From the NCBI RefSeq assembly GCF_018332715.1, contig NZ_BOQP01000043.1:124001-188000 (forward strand): a DNA stretch of 64,000 nt, read 5' to 3'. The notes below the pieces were generated by a model that was not told where the DNA came from, did no database searches, and saw only the letters and a list, made by a program, of their open reading frames with translations. Below, in pieces: positions 32,146 through 40,504 of the stretch. The translations under genes were made by a program, and so were the position numbers. Each line of letters begins with the position of its first letter. The stretch's first letter is position 1. Origin of the DNA: Winogradskya consettensis. GTDB taxonomy: Bacteria > Actinomycetota > Actinomycetes > Mycobacteriales > Micromonosporaceae.

Positions 32146-34635
32146 TCAAAGGCCAAGCCTCTCCACGTGTGCCGTACGGGCGTCCTTGTGCACCTCGAAG
32201 CGGACCGGGACCCGTTCCGCGAGGGCGTGCACGTGGGTGACCACGCCGACCATGCGGTCACCGCGGGCCGCCAGGTTCTCCAGGGTGGCCGCGACCACGT
32301 CGAGCGTGGCGGCGTCCAGGGTGCCGAAGCCCTCGTCCAGCACGATCGACTCCAGGCTGGCCGCCGTGGTCGACATGCCGGCGAGCTGCTCGGAGAGGGC
32401 CAGGGCGAGCGCGAGGGAGGCCTGGAACGTCTCGCCGCCGGACAGCGTGCGCACGGCCCGGCGCAGGCCCGCGTCGTGATGGTCGACGACGTAGAACTCG
32501 CCCTTGTCGTGCATGAGGTCGTACTGGCCACCGGTGAGCTCGCGCAGGATCCGCGAGGCGCCGTCGACGAGCAGGTCCAGCGCTTCTTCGAGCAGCCAGC
32601 GCTCGAAGTTGTTGGCGCGCAGGTGACCGGCGAGGGCCTTGGCGACCCGGTTGTCGCGGACCAGACCGGCGCGCTGCTCGGCGTAGGCCTGGGCTTCCTC
32701 GCGCCGGTCGCTGAGCCGCTGCCACGCGGCTTCTGCCCGCTCCGCCGCAACCGCCGCTGCCCGGATCAGGTCCGCGTCGGCGCCACCGGCGGGCGCCGGG
32801 AGCTCCGCGTCGGTGAAGAGGGCGACCACCTCGGTGCGGGCGCGCCGGGTCTCGGCGTTGGCTGCCTCGACCGCGGTGGCGGCCTCGCCCCGGGCCACCT
32901 CGCGCTCCTTGGCGGACTGCCGGGCCCACTCGACCAGCGTCGCCCAGGCGGCGGCCAGGTCGTCGCGGTCGGCCGGCGGGGGCGCGAACCGGGCGACCGC
33001 GTCGCGGACCGCGTCGAAGGACCGCCAGGCCGTGCGCTGCTGCTCCTCGGCTGCGGCGACCGCGGCCTGGGCGCGGCGCTGGGCCTCCCGGGTCGTACGC
33101 ACGTCCGCGCCGGCGTTGTCGAGCTTGCGCTGGAGCTTGGTCAGCTCCGCGAGCCGGGTCTTGAGCGCGTCCTGGCCCGGCGAGTCGGCCAGCGCGACCT
33201 TGACCTCGGCGAGGCGCGACTTGTGATGCTCGAACTGGGCGCGCTTGCGGTCGAGGCCGCGCTCCAGCTCGCGGGCCACGGCGTCGCGCTGTTTCCAGGC
33301 GTTGGCGGCGACGTCGGAGGCCGATCGGGCGGCCTTGCCCTGCTGCTCGGCGGTCTGGACCGCGGAACCGGCCGGCATCGGCGGCACGGTGGTCACCTGC
33401 TGCTCGCAGACCGGGCATTCATGGCCGGCGGTGAGGTGGGCGCGCAGCGCGGCGGCCCGGTCGAGCGCCTGCGCCTCGGCGTAGTCGAGGCGCGCCTGCT
33501 CCAGCAGCTGCTCGGCGCCGAGCTTGGCGTGGTGGGCCAGCTCGGCGGAGGCCACGGCGTCCTTGCACTCGACCTCGGCGACGGAGACCTGCCCCGCGAA
33601 CCATTCGGCCTGGTCGGTGAGGCGGTCGAACTCGATGTGCCGGTCGAGCATCAGCCCGAGCGAGCCCGCGTCACCCGCGGCCGCGAGCTCACCGCGTACT
33701 TTCTCCTCGAGCTCTTCGGCCGACCGCACGCCGGCGACCGCCTTCTCGGCAGCAACCCGCGCCTCGGCTGCGGCTCGTGAGATCTGTGCGCTTCCTTCCG
33801 GGGTACGCACGCGGCCCAGGAGAGCGAGCTCCTGAGCGACGGCATCCCGGGCGGCCGCGAGCTCGGCCTCCCGATCGCGGACCGCCTTGAGCCGCGGCAC
33901 GGCCTGCTCCACCGCGGCGGTCAGCTCCCGCATGGCGGCCAGCCTCGTCGCAGCCACCTCGACTGCCTCGTCGTCGGCGTCGGCGAGGTTGGCGAGCGCC
34001 CCGTCGACGACCTGCAGCTGCGCCTCGGCCTTGCTCGCCCGCGCCGTCGACCGCGCCTGCACCTCCTCGTAGACGTGCAGCCCGAGGAGGTTGACCAGGA
34101 TCTGCTGGCGAGTGGCCGGCTTGGCGTGCAGGAAGTCGGCGAACTGGCCCTGCGGGAGCACCACGCAGCTGGTGAACTGCTCGTAGGGCAGGCCGACCGC
34201 CTCGACGACGGCGGAGTCCATCTCGGCGGGGGTGCCGGCCAGCACGTCGCCGAGGTCGTCCAGGCTCATCCCGGTGTCGAGCCGGGTCACGTCGAAGCCG
34301 GGCGGCATCAGCTGCAGGCCGGCGCCGGCGGTCTTGACGTTGCCCCGGCCGTCGCGGCGCACCACCCGGGTGGCGACGTAACGCGAGCCGGCGGACTCGA
34401 AGACGAGCCGGACCCGCGCCTCGGTGGACGAGGGCGCGAGTGCGTTGACGATCCCCCGGCTGCCGCCCCAGCGCGGGACGGTGCCGTAGAGGGCGAAGAT
34501 GATCGCGTCGAGCACGGTCGACTTGCCCGAGCCGGTCGGCCCGACCAGCGCGAAGTAGTCGGCGTCGGTGAAGTCGACGGTGGTCTCGTCCCGGAAGACG
34601 GTGAACCCGGCCATGTCGAGCCGCAAAGGCCTCAT
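32146..34635 (-). CDS. sbcC: SbcC/Rad50-type ATPase
   Basis: An 829-residue SMC-like ATPase that with SbcD opens and trims DNA ends and hairpins. Walker A is GPTGSGKST (32-40). The long coiled coils meet at a zinc hook Cys407-Pro-Val-Cys410. The ABC signature is TLSGGETFQASLALALALSEQ (broken after SGGETFQAS) and Walker B is SIVLDEGFGTLDA. It is shorter than E. coli SbcC (1048), from shorter coiled coils, as is common in actinobacteria. Its ATG overlaps the sbcD stop (ATGA). Confidence 0.95.
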   Translation of the reverse strand: MRPLRLDMAGFTVFRDETTVDFTDADYFALVGPTGSGKSTVLDAIIFALYGTVPRWGGSRGIVNALAPSSTEARVRLVFESAGSRYVATRVVRRDGRGNVKTAGAGLQLMPPGFDVTRLDTGMSLDDLGDVLAGTPAEMDSAVVEAVGLPYEQFTSCVVLPQGQFADFLHAKPATRQQILVNLLGLHVYEEVQARSTARASKAEAQLQVVDGALANLADADDEAVEVAATRLAAMRELTAAVEQAVPRLKAVRDREAELAAARDAVAQELALLGRVRTPEGSAQISRAAAEARVAAEKAVAGVRSAEELEEKVRGELAAAGDAGSLGLMLDRHIEFDRLTDQAEWFAGQVSVAEVECKDAVASAELAHHAKLGAEQLLEQARLDYAEAQALDRAAALRAHLTAGHECPVCEQQVTTVPPMPAGSAVQTAEQQGKAARSASDVAANAWKQRDAVARELERGLDRKRAQFEHHKSRLAEVKVALADSPGQDALKTRLAELTKLQRKLDNAGADVRTTREAQRRAQAAVAAAEEQQRTAWRSFDAVRDAVARFAPPPADRDDLAAAWATLVEWARQSAKEREVARGEAATAVEAANAETRRARTEVVALFTDAELPAPAGGADADLIRAAAVAAERAEAAWQRLSDRREEAQAYAEQRAGLVRDNRVAKALAGHLRANNFERWLLEEALDLLVDGASRILRELTGGQYDLMHDKGEFYVVDHHDAGLRRAVRTLSGGETFQASLALALALSEQLAGMSTTAASLESIVLDEGFGTLDAATLDVVAATLENLAARGDRMVGVVTHVHALAERVPVRFEVHKDARTAHVERLGL

Positions 34636-35783
34636 TTGGTGCTGCTCACCTCGTCGTAGAGCTCGTCGAAGAGTTCCCGGACGCCTTCCTCGGCGGTGCC
34701 CTTGTTGTCGAGGTAGTCGCCGAAGAGCTCACGGGGGGACCGCCCGGCGCGCTGGGCCATCCGCTCGCCGGACTTGTCGGGGATCATGTCGGGATCGATC
34801 CGCACCTCGAGCGCGTTGGGCAGCAACTCCTGCACGTCCTCGCGCAGGCCGACCCGGGGCGTCTCACGGACGAAGACACGGAGCCAGGCATCCGGAAGGT
34901 TCACCGTGGCGAGCTGTTCGATGGTGCCGCGCACCGTGCGGAGCGACTTTGCCGAGGTGATGGGCACGTCGCGGGTCTGGGCCGCCTTGTCGACGCCGAC
35001 GTCCACGATCGCCACGGAGCAGACGTTCTCCTCCTCGCCGAAGTCGATCGCGAGCGGGCTGCCGCTGTAACGCACCGGGCCCGGGCCGATGACCCGCTGG
35101 GAACGGTGCAGGTGACCGAGGGCGACATAGTGCGCGTTCTGCGGGAAGACGGTCGGCGGGACGGCGTACCCCATGATGGTGTGCGCCTCGCGCTCGCCGC
35201 CGCCCGCGCTGGCCCCGACCACGGTCAGGTGGGCCGTGAGCAGGTTGACCACGCCGGGCTCGGAGAAGCCCTCGCTCAGCCGCGCGATCAGGCGCGCGAT
35301 GTGATCCGCATACGTCTGGTTGGCCTCGGCGGCGGTCAGGTCGTACATCTCGACGGCGCGGATCGCGTACCGCTGGGAGAGGAACGGCAGGGCAGCGAGC
35401 TGCCACTTCTCGCCGCCCTCGGTCTCGCCCTTGAGGATCAGGTCCTCGGGCTTGTCGCGGACGGAACCGCGCAGCTCGATGCCGGCAGCGTCGGCCCAGG
35501 GCCGCAGCGCGTCGAGGGCCTGGCCGTTGTCGTGGTTGCCGCCGATGGCCACGACCCGGGCCCCGGTCTGGCGCAGCGCCGACAGCGCCCGGGTGACCAC
35601 GCGGGTCGCGTCGGGCGAGGGCGCGGCGGTGTCGTAGAGGTCACCGGCCACGATGACGAGGTCGGGCCGCTCGGCGCGGGCGACGTCGACGACCTGGCCC
35701 AGGACCCGGATGTGTTCCTCGTGCCGGGTGCGTCCCTTGAGGACCTTCCCGACGTGCCAGTCGGAGGTGTGCAGGATGCGCAT
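34632..35783 (-). CDS. sbcD: SbcD/Mre11-type nuclease
   Basis: A 383-residue metallophosphoesterase. All phosphodiesterase motifs are visible: HTSDWHVGK, VAGDLYD, AIGGNHDN, LTAHLTV and ALGHLHRSQ. It is the nuclease partner of SbcC (Mre11 to Rad50) for double-strand-break and hairpin processing. It begins 9 bp after the herA stop and ends overlapping sbcC, so all four genes should be one transcript. Confidence 0.95.
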   Translation of the reverse strand: MRILHTSDWHVGKVLKGRTRHEEHIRVLGQVVDVARAERPDLVIVAGDLYDTAAPSPDATRVVTRALSALRQTGARVVAIGGNHDNGQALDALRPWADAAGIELRGSVRDKPEDLILKGETEGGEKWQLAALPFLSQRYAIRAVEMYDLTAAEANQTYADHIARLIARLSEGFSEPGVVNLLTAHLTVVGASAGGGEREAHTIMGYAVPPTVFPQNAHYVALGHLHRSQRVIGPGPVRYSGSPLAIDFGEEENVCSVAIVDVGVDKAAQTRDVPITSAKSLRTVRGTIEQLATVNLPDAWLRVFVRETPRVGLREDVQELLPNALEVRIDPDMIPDKSGERMAQRAGRSPRELFGDYLDNKGTAEEGVRELFDELYDEVSSTK

Positions 35784-35792
35784 CGCAGAACC

Positions 35793-37553
35793 TTAGAACG
35801 GAATGTCGTCGTCCGAGGAGCCGCTGCGGCCGCCCACGACCGCGAACGGGTCGACGCCCTGCACGATCGAGCGCATCGTTTCGGCCGGCGGCGGCCCGGA
35901 CTCGGACTTTCGGGTGGCCCAGGCCGGGAACGGGAATTCCACGCACAGCGGCACCGGGATGTCGGGCTGGTTGACGAACATCGTGCCGGGCCGGGCCAGC
36001 AGGGCGCGCTGGCGCATCGCCGGTGGCAGGAAGCCGTATTCGGGGCGGGAGGCCTCCGCCGGGTCGAGCCGGCCCACCACGCGGATCGCCGAGTTGGTGA
36101 CGATGCGGCGCTCGACCTCGCTGGCGGTCTGCTGGGCGCCGATCAGGATCACGCCGAGGGAGCGGCCCCGCTCGGCGATGTCGAGCAGCACCTCCTTGAT
36201 CGGCGAGGAGCCCTCGCGAGGGGCGTACTTGTTGAGCTCGTCGAGCACCACGAAGAGCAGCGGGCGACCGGTGCCCGCCTTCTCCTTGTCCTCGAATTCC
36301 GTCTTGAGGGTGACACCGACCACGAAGCGCTGCGCCCGGTCGGGCAGGTTGTGCAGGTCGACGACGGTGACCTGGGCGCTCTCCGCGGTCTTGATCTGGT
36401 GCGGGCGGCGGGCGGCGAGGTCACCGCGGATCAGCCGGGAGAGGTCGCGCTTGCTGCCGATCAGCCGGCGCGCGAACGCGTTGACCGTGCCCATGTTGAC
36501 CGCGCTGCCGGCCCAGGTGGAGCGGGTCTCGTCGTCGGTGAGCTGATCGACGATGTGGTCGACCATGTCGCCGTAGGACCCGAGACGGCGCCCGTCGATG
36601 CTGATGCCGCCCTCGGCGGGGACCGCGTGCCGGGCCAGGTGGGCGGTGACGGAGTGGACGACCATCGTGTACTGCTGGCGCTCGTCGTCGGCGTCCGCGA
36701 AGACATACGGCAGCAGCCGCTTCTCGCAGAACTCCTCGATCGTCCAGTAGAAGCTGTCGACCCCGGTCAGCCGGCTCGCGACGTCGGGCGCACCCGAGGA
36801 GTCGTTGGCCCGCGGCGGCGCATAGACCCGGACGTCCGGGAAGGGCGTCGCAGGCAGATCGAGCAGTTTGTACGCGGCCCGCGTCCGATCGTCGAGTTTG
36901 GTGTTGGGGTGATCGAGGAAGAGCAGGTCCTCGCCCTTGACGTTGAAGATCAGCGCCCGCGCGTTGGTGCCGTCGGCGCCGAGCTGCCCGGAACGGAACA
37001 CCGAGTAGAGCAGGAACGTCGCGAAGCTCGTCTTGGTCGCCACCCCGGAGATGCCGGAGATCGACACGTGCGCGCCGCGGGTGCCGTCGAGGAAGTCGGC
37101 GTTGAGGAAGACGGGCACGCCGTCGCGGCCGGTGCCCATCGGCACCCGGCGCTCCATCCGGTCGAAGTGCAGCGCGGCGTCGCGGGCCGCACCGGTCGCG
37201 CGGTGCACCACGGCGCCCGGGGCCGGCGGCACGTAGAGCTCCGGGTCGACGCGGGTGGTGGTGATCTCGGCTGCCTCCTGCACCAGCGCGGGCAGGGTGC
37301 CCTCGGCGATGGCGAACACGTCCGAGTCGAACTGGGCGCCCTCGTGGCGGGCCCGGACCTGGGTGACCACGCCGGCGATCGTCACCGGCTCGCGGTCGGG
37401 CAGGTCACGCTTGGTCACGACCACGTCGTCGAGCTGCAGGTAGCTGCCAGGTGTCACGGCCGTCCAGAACTGCAACGGGGTCGCGTCGGCGGTGCCCAGG
37501 ACGCGGCCCACGGGGTCATTTGCCAGTTCAACTTCGTCAGACACGCCGATCAT
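35793..37553 (-). CDS. herA: HerA-like DNA translocase with an SSB-like C-terminal tip
   Basis: A 586-residue FtsK/HerA-superfamily ATPase. The N-terminal HAS-barrel-like region begins VELANDPVGRVLG. Walker A is SGISGVATKTSFA (Lys174) and Walker B is LLFVVLDELNKYAP (Asp438-Glu439). Then come ERGRSLGVILIGAQQ and ERRIVTNSAIRVVGR, where HerA places its sensor and arginine finger. HerA hexamers pump DNA through while NurA cuts. The protein ends GRSGSSDDDIPF: the last six residues equal the protein-interaction tip of E. coli SSB. ATG at 37553 is chosen over an open extension upstream that runs through the DnaA-box region. Confidence 0.85.
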   Translation of the reverse strand: MIGVSDEVELANDPVGRVLGTADATPLQFWTAVTPGSYLQLDDVVVTKRDLPDREPVTIAGVVTQVRARHEGAQFDSDVFAIAEGTLPALVQEAAEITTTRVDPELYVPPAPGAVVHRATGAARDAALHFDRMERRVPMGTGRDGVPVFLNADFLDGTRGAHVSISGISGVATKTSFATFLLYSVFRSGQLGADGTNARALIFNVKGEDLLFLDHPNTKLDDRTRAAYKLLDLPATPFPDVRVYAPPRANDSSGAPDVASRLTGVDSFYWTIEEFCEKRLLPYVFADADDERQQYTMVVHSVTAHLARHAVPAEGGISIDGRRLGSYGDMVDHIVDQLTDDETRSTWAGSAVNMGTVNAFARRLIGSKRDLSRLIRGDLAARRPHQIKTAESAQVTVVDLHNLPDRAQRFVVGVTLKTEFEDKEKAGTGRPLLFVVLDELNKYAPREGSSPIKEVLLDIAERGRSLGVILIGAQQTASEVERRIVTNSAIRVVGRLDPAEASRPEYGFLPPAMRQRALLARPGTMFVNQPDIPVPLCVEFPFPAWATRKSESGPPPAETMRSIVQGVDPFAVVGGRSGSSDDDIPF

Positions 37554-37604
37554 GTTGCACCAGGGGTCTGACAAGTTGACGGACGGCACGTCGGTTGGCA
37601 TGCG

Positions 37605-37645
37605 TTGTCCACAAGTTATGGGGGTCATCCACAGACTTATCCACA
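37605..37645. promoter_or_regulatory. Cluster of three DnaA-box-like 9-mers upstream of herA
   Basis: TTGTCCACA (37605-37613), TCATCCACA (37625-37633) and TTATCCACA (37637-37645) lie in the same orientation within 41 bp. The first and third match the actinobacterial and E. coli DnaA-box consensus respectively. The 96-bp gap lies between the ribD-like stop and the herA start. Confidence 0.65.
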
Positions 37646-37649
37646 ACTT

Positions 37650-38417
37650 CTAGCGGCTCCGGGCGTACCGAAGAAAAAGATAGTCGTCCTCGGAGAGCGA
37701 GCTGAGCAGTGACATCTTGCGCGGCGGGCCGTCTTCTCCCGTTGCTATGCGGCCTGCGCTGCCGCCGGCGAGCATCGGAGCGATTGTCAGGCAGAGCTCG
37801 TCGACCAGGTCCTCCGCGAGAAGGGCCCCGAACAGGTGCGGCCCGCCCTCGCACAGAATCTGCGTGGCCCCACGTTTGTGCAGCTCGGCGATCATCCCGG
37901 CGAGATCGGTCAGCACGATGATCTCGGCGGCCTCGGCGAGGCCCGGCGGTGGCTCGGCGCCCGCGCGGGTGAAAACGAGGGGGCGGACCGGCGCGTCGGC
38001 GAAGACCAACTGCTTCGGATCGAGATCGAGGCTGCCCGAGACGATCACCATGAGGGGGAACTCGGGCAGACCTTGGCCCTTGCGCCAGGTACGGCTGTGC
38101 TCGTTCAGGCGCAGCCCGTCGTAGTTCTCCGCGCGCACCGTGCCGGCCGCGACGACCAGCGCGTCGCAGACCATCCGCAGCGTGTCGAAGATCTTCTTGT
38201 CCCCCGGGCCACCCAGCGCGCCGGACTTGCCGTCGACCGTCGCCGCCCCGTCCACGCTGCTGATGAAGTTGACCCGCAGTGTCGGGGACGCCATCCGTGG
38301 GTAGCGGTCCGCGAGGTGATCAGGGATCATGGCGAGGCCGGTCCGGTGCTGACAGTCGCACCAGGAACCACCCCGGCAGTCCTCGTGCCGCAGCTCCCGG
38401 CAGGCAGGACAGATCAT
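37650..38417 (-). CDS. RibD-C-type (dihydrofolate-reductase-fold) reductase with Cys-rich N-terminus
   Basis: A 255-residue pyrimidine-reductase-family protein. The RibD C-terminal domain starts at LRVNFISSVDGAATVDGKSG and includes DALVVAAGTVRAENY, ILCEGGPHLFGALL and ELCLTIAPMLAGG. It resembles the riboflavin-pathway reductase and is widespread in actinobacteria outside riboflavin operons, where the substrate is unknown. The first 28 residues contain CPAC, then C, then WCDC, a possible zinc site. A start at Met30 would omit it. Confidence 0.85.
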   Translation of the reverse strand: MICPACRELRHEDCRGGSWCDCQHRTGLAMIPDHLADRYPRMASPTLRVNFISSVDGAATVDGKSGALGGPGDKKIFDTLRMVCDALVVAAGTVRAENYDGLRLNEHSRTWRKGQGLPEFPLMVIVSGSLDLDPKQLVFADAPVRPLVFTRAGAEPPPGLAEAAEIIVLTDLAGMIAELHKRGATQILCEGGPHLFGALLAEDLVDELCLTIAPMLAGGSAGRIATGEDGPPRKMSLLSSLSEDDYLFLRYARSR

Positions 38418-38487
38418 GGACCAACCCTATTCGGTACGTACGCGGACCGGGCAGACACACGACGTTCGGCTGGAGAATAATGCGCCC

Positions 38488-39504
38488 ATGACCAGGCAGC
38501 CTGTCCGCTCCGCGGGACGCCCGACGCTCGACGCCGTCGCGGCTCGAGCCGGGGTGGGCCGGGGCACAGCCTCCCGCGTCCTCAACGGCTCTTCGCAGGT
38601 CAGCCCGCAGGCGAAGGCCGCTGTGGAGGCCGCCATCGTGGAGCTGGGCTACGTGCCCAACCGCGCCGCCCGCTCCCTCGTGACCCAGCGCACCGACTCG
38701 GTGGCGCTCGTCGTCTCGGAGTCTCAGGAGCGGCTCTTCGGCGAGCCCTTCTTCGCCGGCGTGCTCCGTGGCATCAACTCCGCCCTGATGGAGACGCCAT
38801 TGCAGCTGTGGCTCGCGATGGCCGCCTCGCCCGAGCAGCGTGAACGTGTCGTGAATCACTTGACGGGTCACCACGTGGACGGCGTACTGCTGCTGTCGCT
38901 GCACGACGAGGACCCGCTGCCGGGGATCCTGCGCGACCGCGGCATGCCCTTCGTGCTCGGCGGGCGGCCCGTGGACCCGCACCCCGAGGACTTCTTCGTC
39001 GACGTCGACAACGTCTCCGGCGCCCGCCAGGCGGTCGAGTTTCTGCAGGCGAACGGCGCCTCGCGGATCGCCACGGTGGCCGGTCCGCAGGACATGGAGG
39101 TCGGCCGGGGCAGGCTCGCCGGATACCGCGCGGCCGTGCGCGGCGGCGAGCTGATCGAGGTCGGCGACTTCAGCGAGGAGGGCGGCGCGAGCGCGATGCG
39201 GGCCCTGCTCGATCGCGAGCCGGGCCTCGACGCGGTCTTCGCCGCCTCCGACCTCATGGCCAGCGGTGCCATGCGCGCTCTGCGTGACGCCGGCCGGCTG
39301 GTGCCGCAGGACGTGCAGGTCGTCGGTTTCGAGGACGCGCCCGTCGCCCGCCAGACCCAGCCCCCGCTCACCACGGTGCACCAGCCCGTCGAGGACATGG
39401 GCCGGCGCATGGCAGAGCTCCTGGTCAGCCGCATCCGCCGCGAGCCGGTGGAGAATTCTCACGTTCTGCTCGACACCCACCTGGTGCGTCGCGGCACTGC
39501 CTGA
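38488..39504 (+). CDS. LacI-family transcriptional regulator
   Basis: A 338-residue regulator. The N-terminal LacI helix-turn-helix is TLDAVAARAGVGRGTASRVLNG, written here in pieces TLDAVAARAGVGR and GTASRVLNG, with hinge helix NRAARSLV. The periplasmic-binding-like effector domain contains FFAGVLRGI, HHVDGVLLLS and DAVFAASDLMASGAM. The ATG at 38488 gives the normal N-terminus. No sugar operon is adjacent, so its targets lie elsewhere. Confidence 0.92.
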   Translation: MTRQPVRSAGRPTLDAVAARAGVGRGTASRVLNGSSQVSPQAKAAVEAAIVELGYVPNRAARSLVTQRTDSVALVVSESQERLFGEPFFAGVLRGINSALMETPLQLWLAMAASPEQRERVVNHLTGHHVDGVLLLSLHDEDPLPGILRDRGMPFVLGGRPVDPHPEDFFVDVDNVSGARQAVEFLQANGASRIATVAGPQDMEVGRGRLAGYRAAVRGGELIEVGDFSEEGGASAMRALLDREPGLDAVFAASDLMASGAMRALRDAGRLVPQDVQVVGFEDAPVARQTQPPLTTVHQPVEDMGRRMAELLVSRIRREPVENSHVLLDTHLVRRGTA

Positions 39505-39513
39505 CTGTCTTAG

Positions 39514-39530
39514 GCTGAATGTGATTCAGC
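39514..39530. promoter_or_regulatory. Short palindrome after lacI and before the ACT gene
   Basis: GCTGAAT-GTG-ATTCAGC is a perfect 7-bp inverted repeat with a 3-nt centre. It could be an operator for the ACT gene or a short terminator of the lacI gene. Confidence 0.4.
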
Positions 39531-39651
39531 GCATATCTATGCGTCTTGACGGCCGAGACATGGCGGCGCAACCGGCGCGAAATGCCACCCCGGCAAGCTG
39601 GGCGCATCTCGGACGGCACCGCCGTGCCGTCTTCCAGACGGGAGGAGCTGC

Positions 39652-40410
39652 ATGTTGCTGCGGGTACGGGTCACTCTGCCGGACCGTCCTGGCGCGCTCG
39701 GCCAGGTGGCGCGCACGCTTGGCGTCGCCGGAGCCGACATCGTCCAGGTCGTGGTGCTGGAGCGGCTCGGCGGCCGGGCCGTCGACGACTTCACCGTCGT
39801 CTGGCCGGGGGCGTCCCGCGTCGAGCGGCTCCTCGCCGGCCTCGCGGCGATCCCCGGCGTCCAGGTCGACGGCGTCTGGAAGGCGATCGGCGCCCCGGTC
39901 TCCGGCGGCCACGACGCCGAACTGCTCGCCCAGGTCGCCGCGAACCCCGCGGACGGCCTGGCCACCCTGATCGACGCCGTCCCGGGTCTGCTGGCAGCCG
40001 ACTGGGCCGCGGCCGCCGTGGTCCCGGCCGACTGGGCCGCACGCTCCGCCGCGCCCCGGCCGCCCGCCGACGAGCCGTCGCTGCGGATGCACATGGACAG
40101 CGAGCCCGCGGTGGCGTATGCGAGCTGGCGCGCCCCGTCCCCGCTGCACCTGCCCGAGGTCACCCCGCTGCGCGCCCGCCCGATGCTCGGCCCCGACACC
40201 ACCAAGTACGCCGTGGCGCCGTTCGGCCGGGCCGGCCTGGTCCTGGTGCTCGCCCGCTCGGACGACGACGGACTGCCCGCCGCGGCGTTCCACATCACCG
40301 AGGTCGACCGGGTCGCGCAGCTGGTCCGTGCCGCCGCCGTGATCCTCGGCGACCGCCTCGACCGGGCCGGTGTGCCTCCGGTCGCATCGGCTGTGATTGA
40401 CCCCTCATAG
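39652..40410 (+). CDS. Stand-alone ACT-domain protein
   Basis: 252 residues. Residues about 1-75 form an ACT amino-acid-binding domain (RVRVTLPDRPGALGQVARTLG, given as RVRVTLPDRPGAL and GQVARTLG). The rest is unassigned and contains a VAPFGRAGLVLVLARSDD strand pattern that could be a second, diverged regulatory domain. The N-terminus resembles that of the ACT-GNAT protein encoded next, including AVDDF at the same place. GGGAGGAG lies 5 bp before ATG. It may sense an amino acid for the neighbouring acetyltransferase, which is inference. Confidence 0.7.
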   Translation: MLLRVRVTLPDRPGALGQVARTLGVAGADIVQVVVLERLGGRAVDDFTVVWPGASRVERLLAGLAAIPGVQVDGVWKAIGAPVSGGHDAELLAQVAANPADGLATLIDAVPGLLAADWAAAAVVPADWAARSAAPRPPADEPSLRMHMDSEPAVAYASWRAPSPLHLPEVTPLRARPMLGPDTTKYAVAPFGRAGLVLVLARSDDDGLPAAAFHITEVDRVAQLVRAAAVILGDRLDRAGVPPVASAVIDPS

Positions 40411-40504
40411 TTCCCGCAGCTCAGGCAATGTGCAGGTAACACCGGCGAGAGACGCTTAAGTTCGATTCAAGGGAGCGTCTCGATCCGGAGGGGAGTGCCC
40501 ACGC

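Noticed and set aside
35106-37571. An 821-codon plus-strand frame opposite sbcD and herA
   Set aside because: It is antisense to genes with full motif sets and its composition is typical of shadow frames.
37605-37645. A replication origin
   Set aside because: Three DnaA-box-like sites without an AT-rich unwinding region and without dnaA, dnaN or gyrase genes nearby. A regulatory site is more likely.
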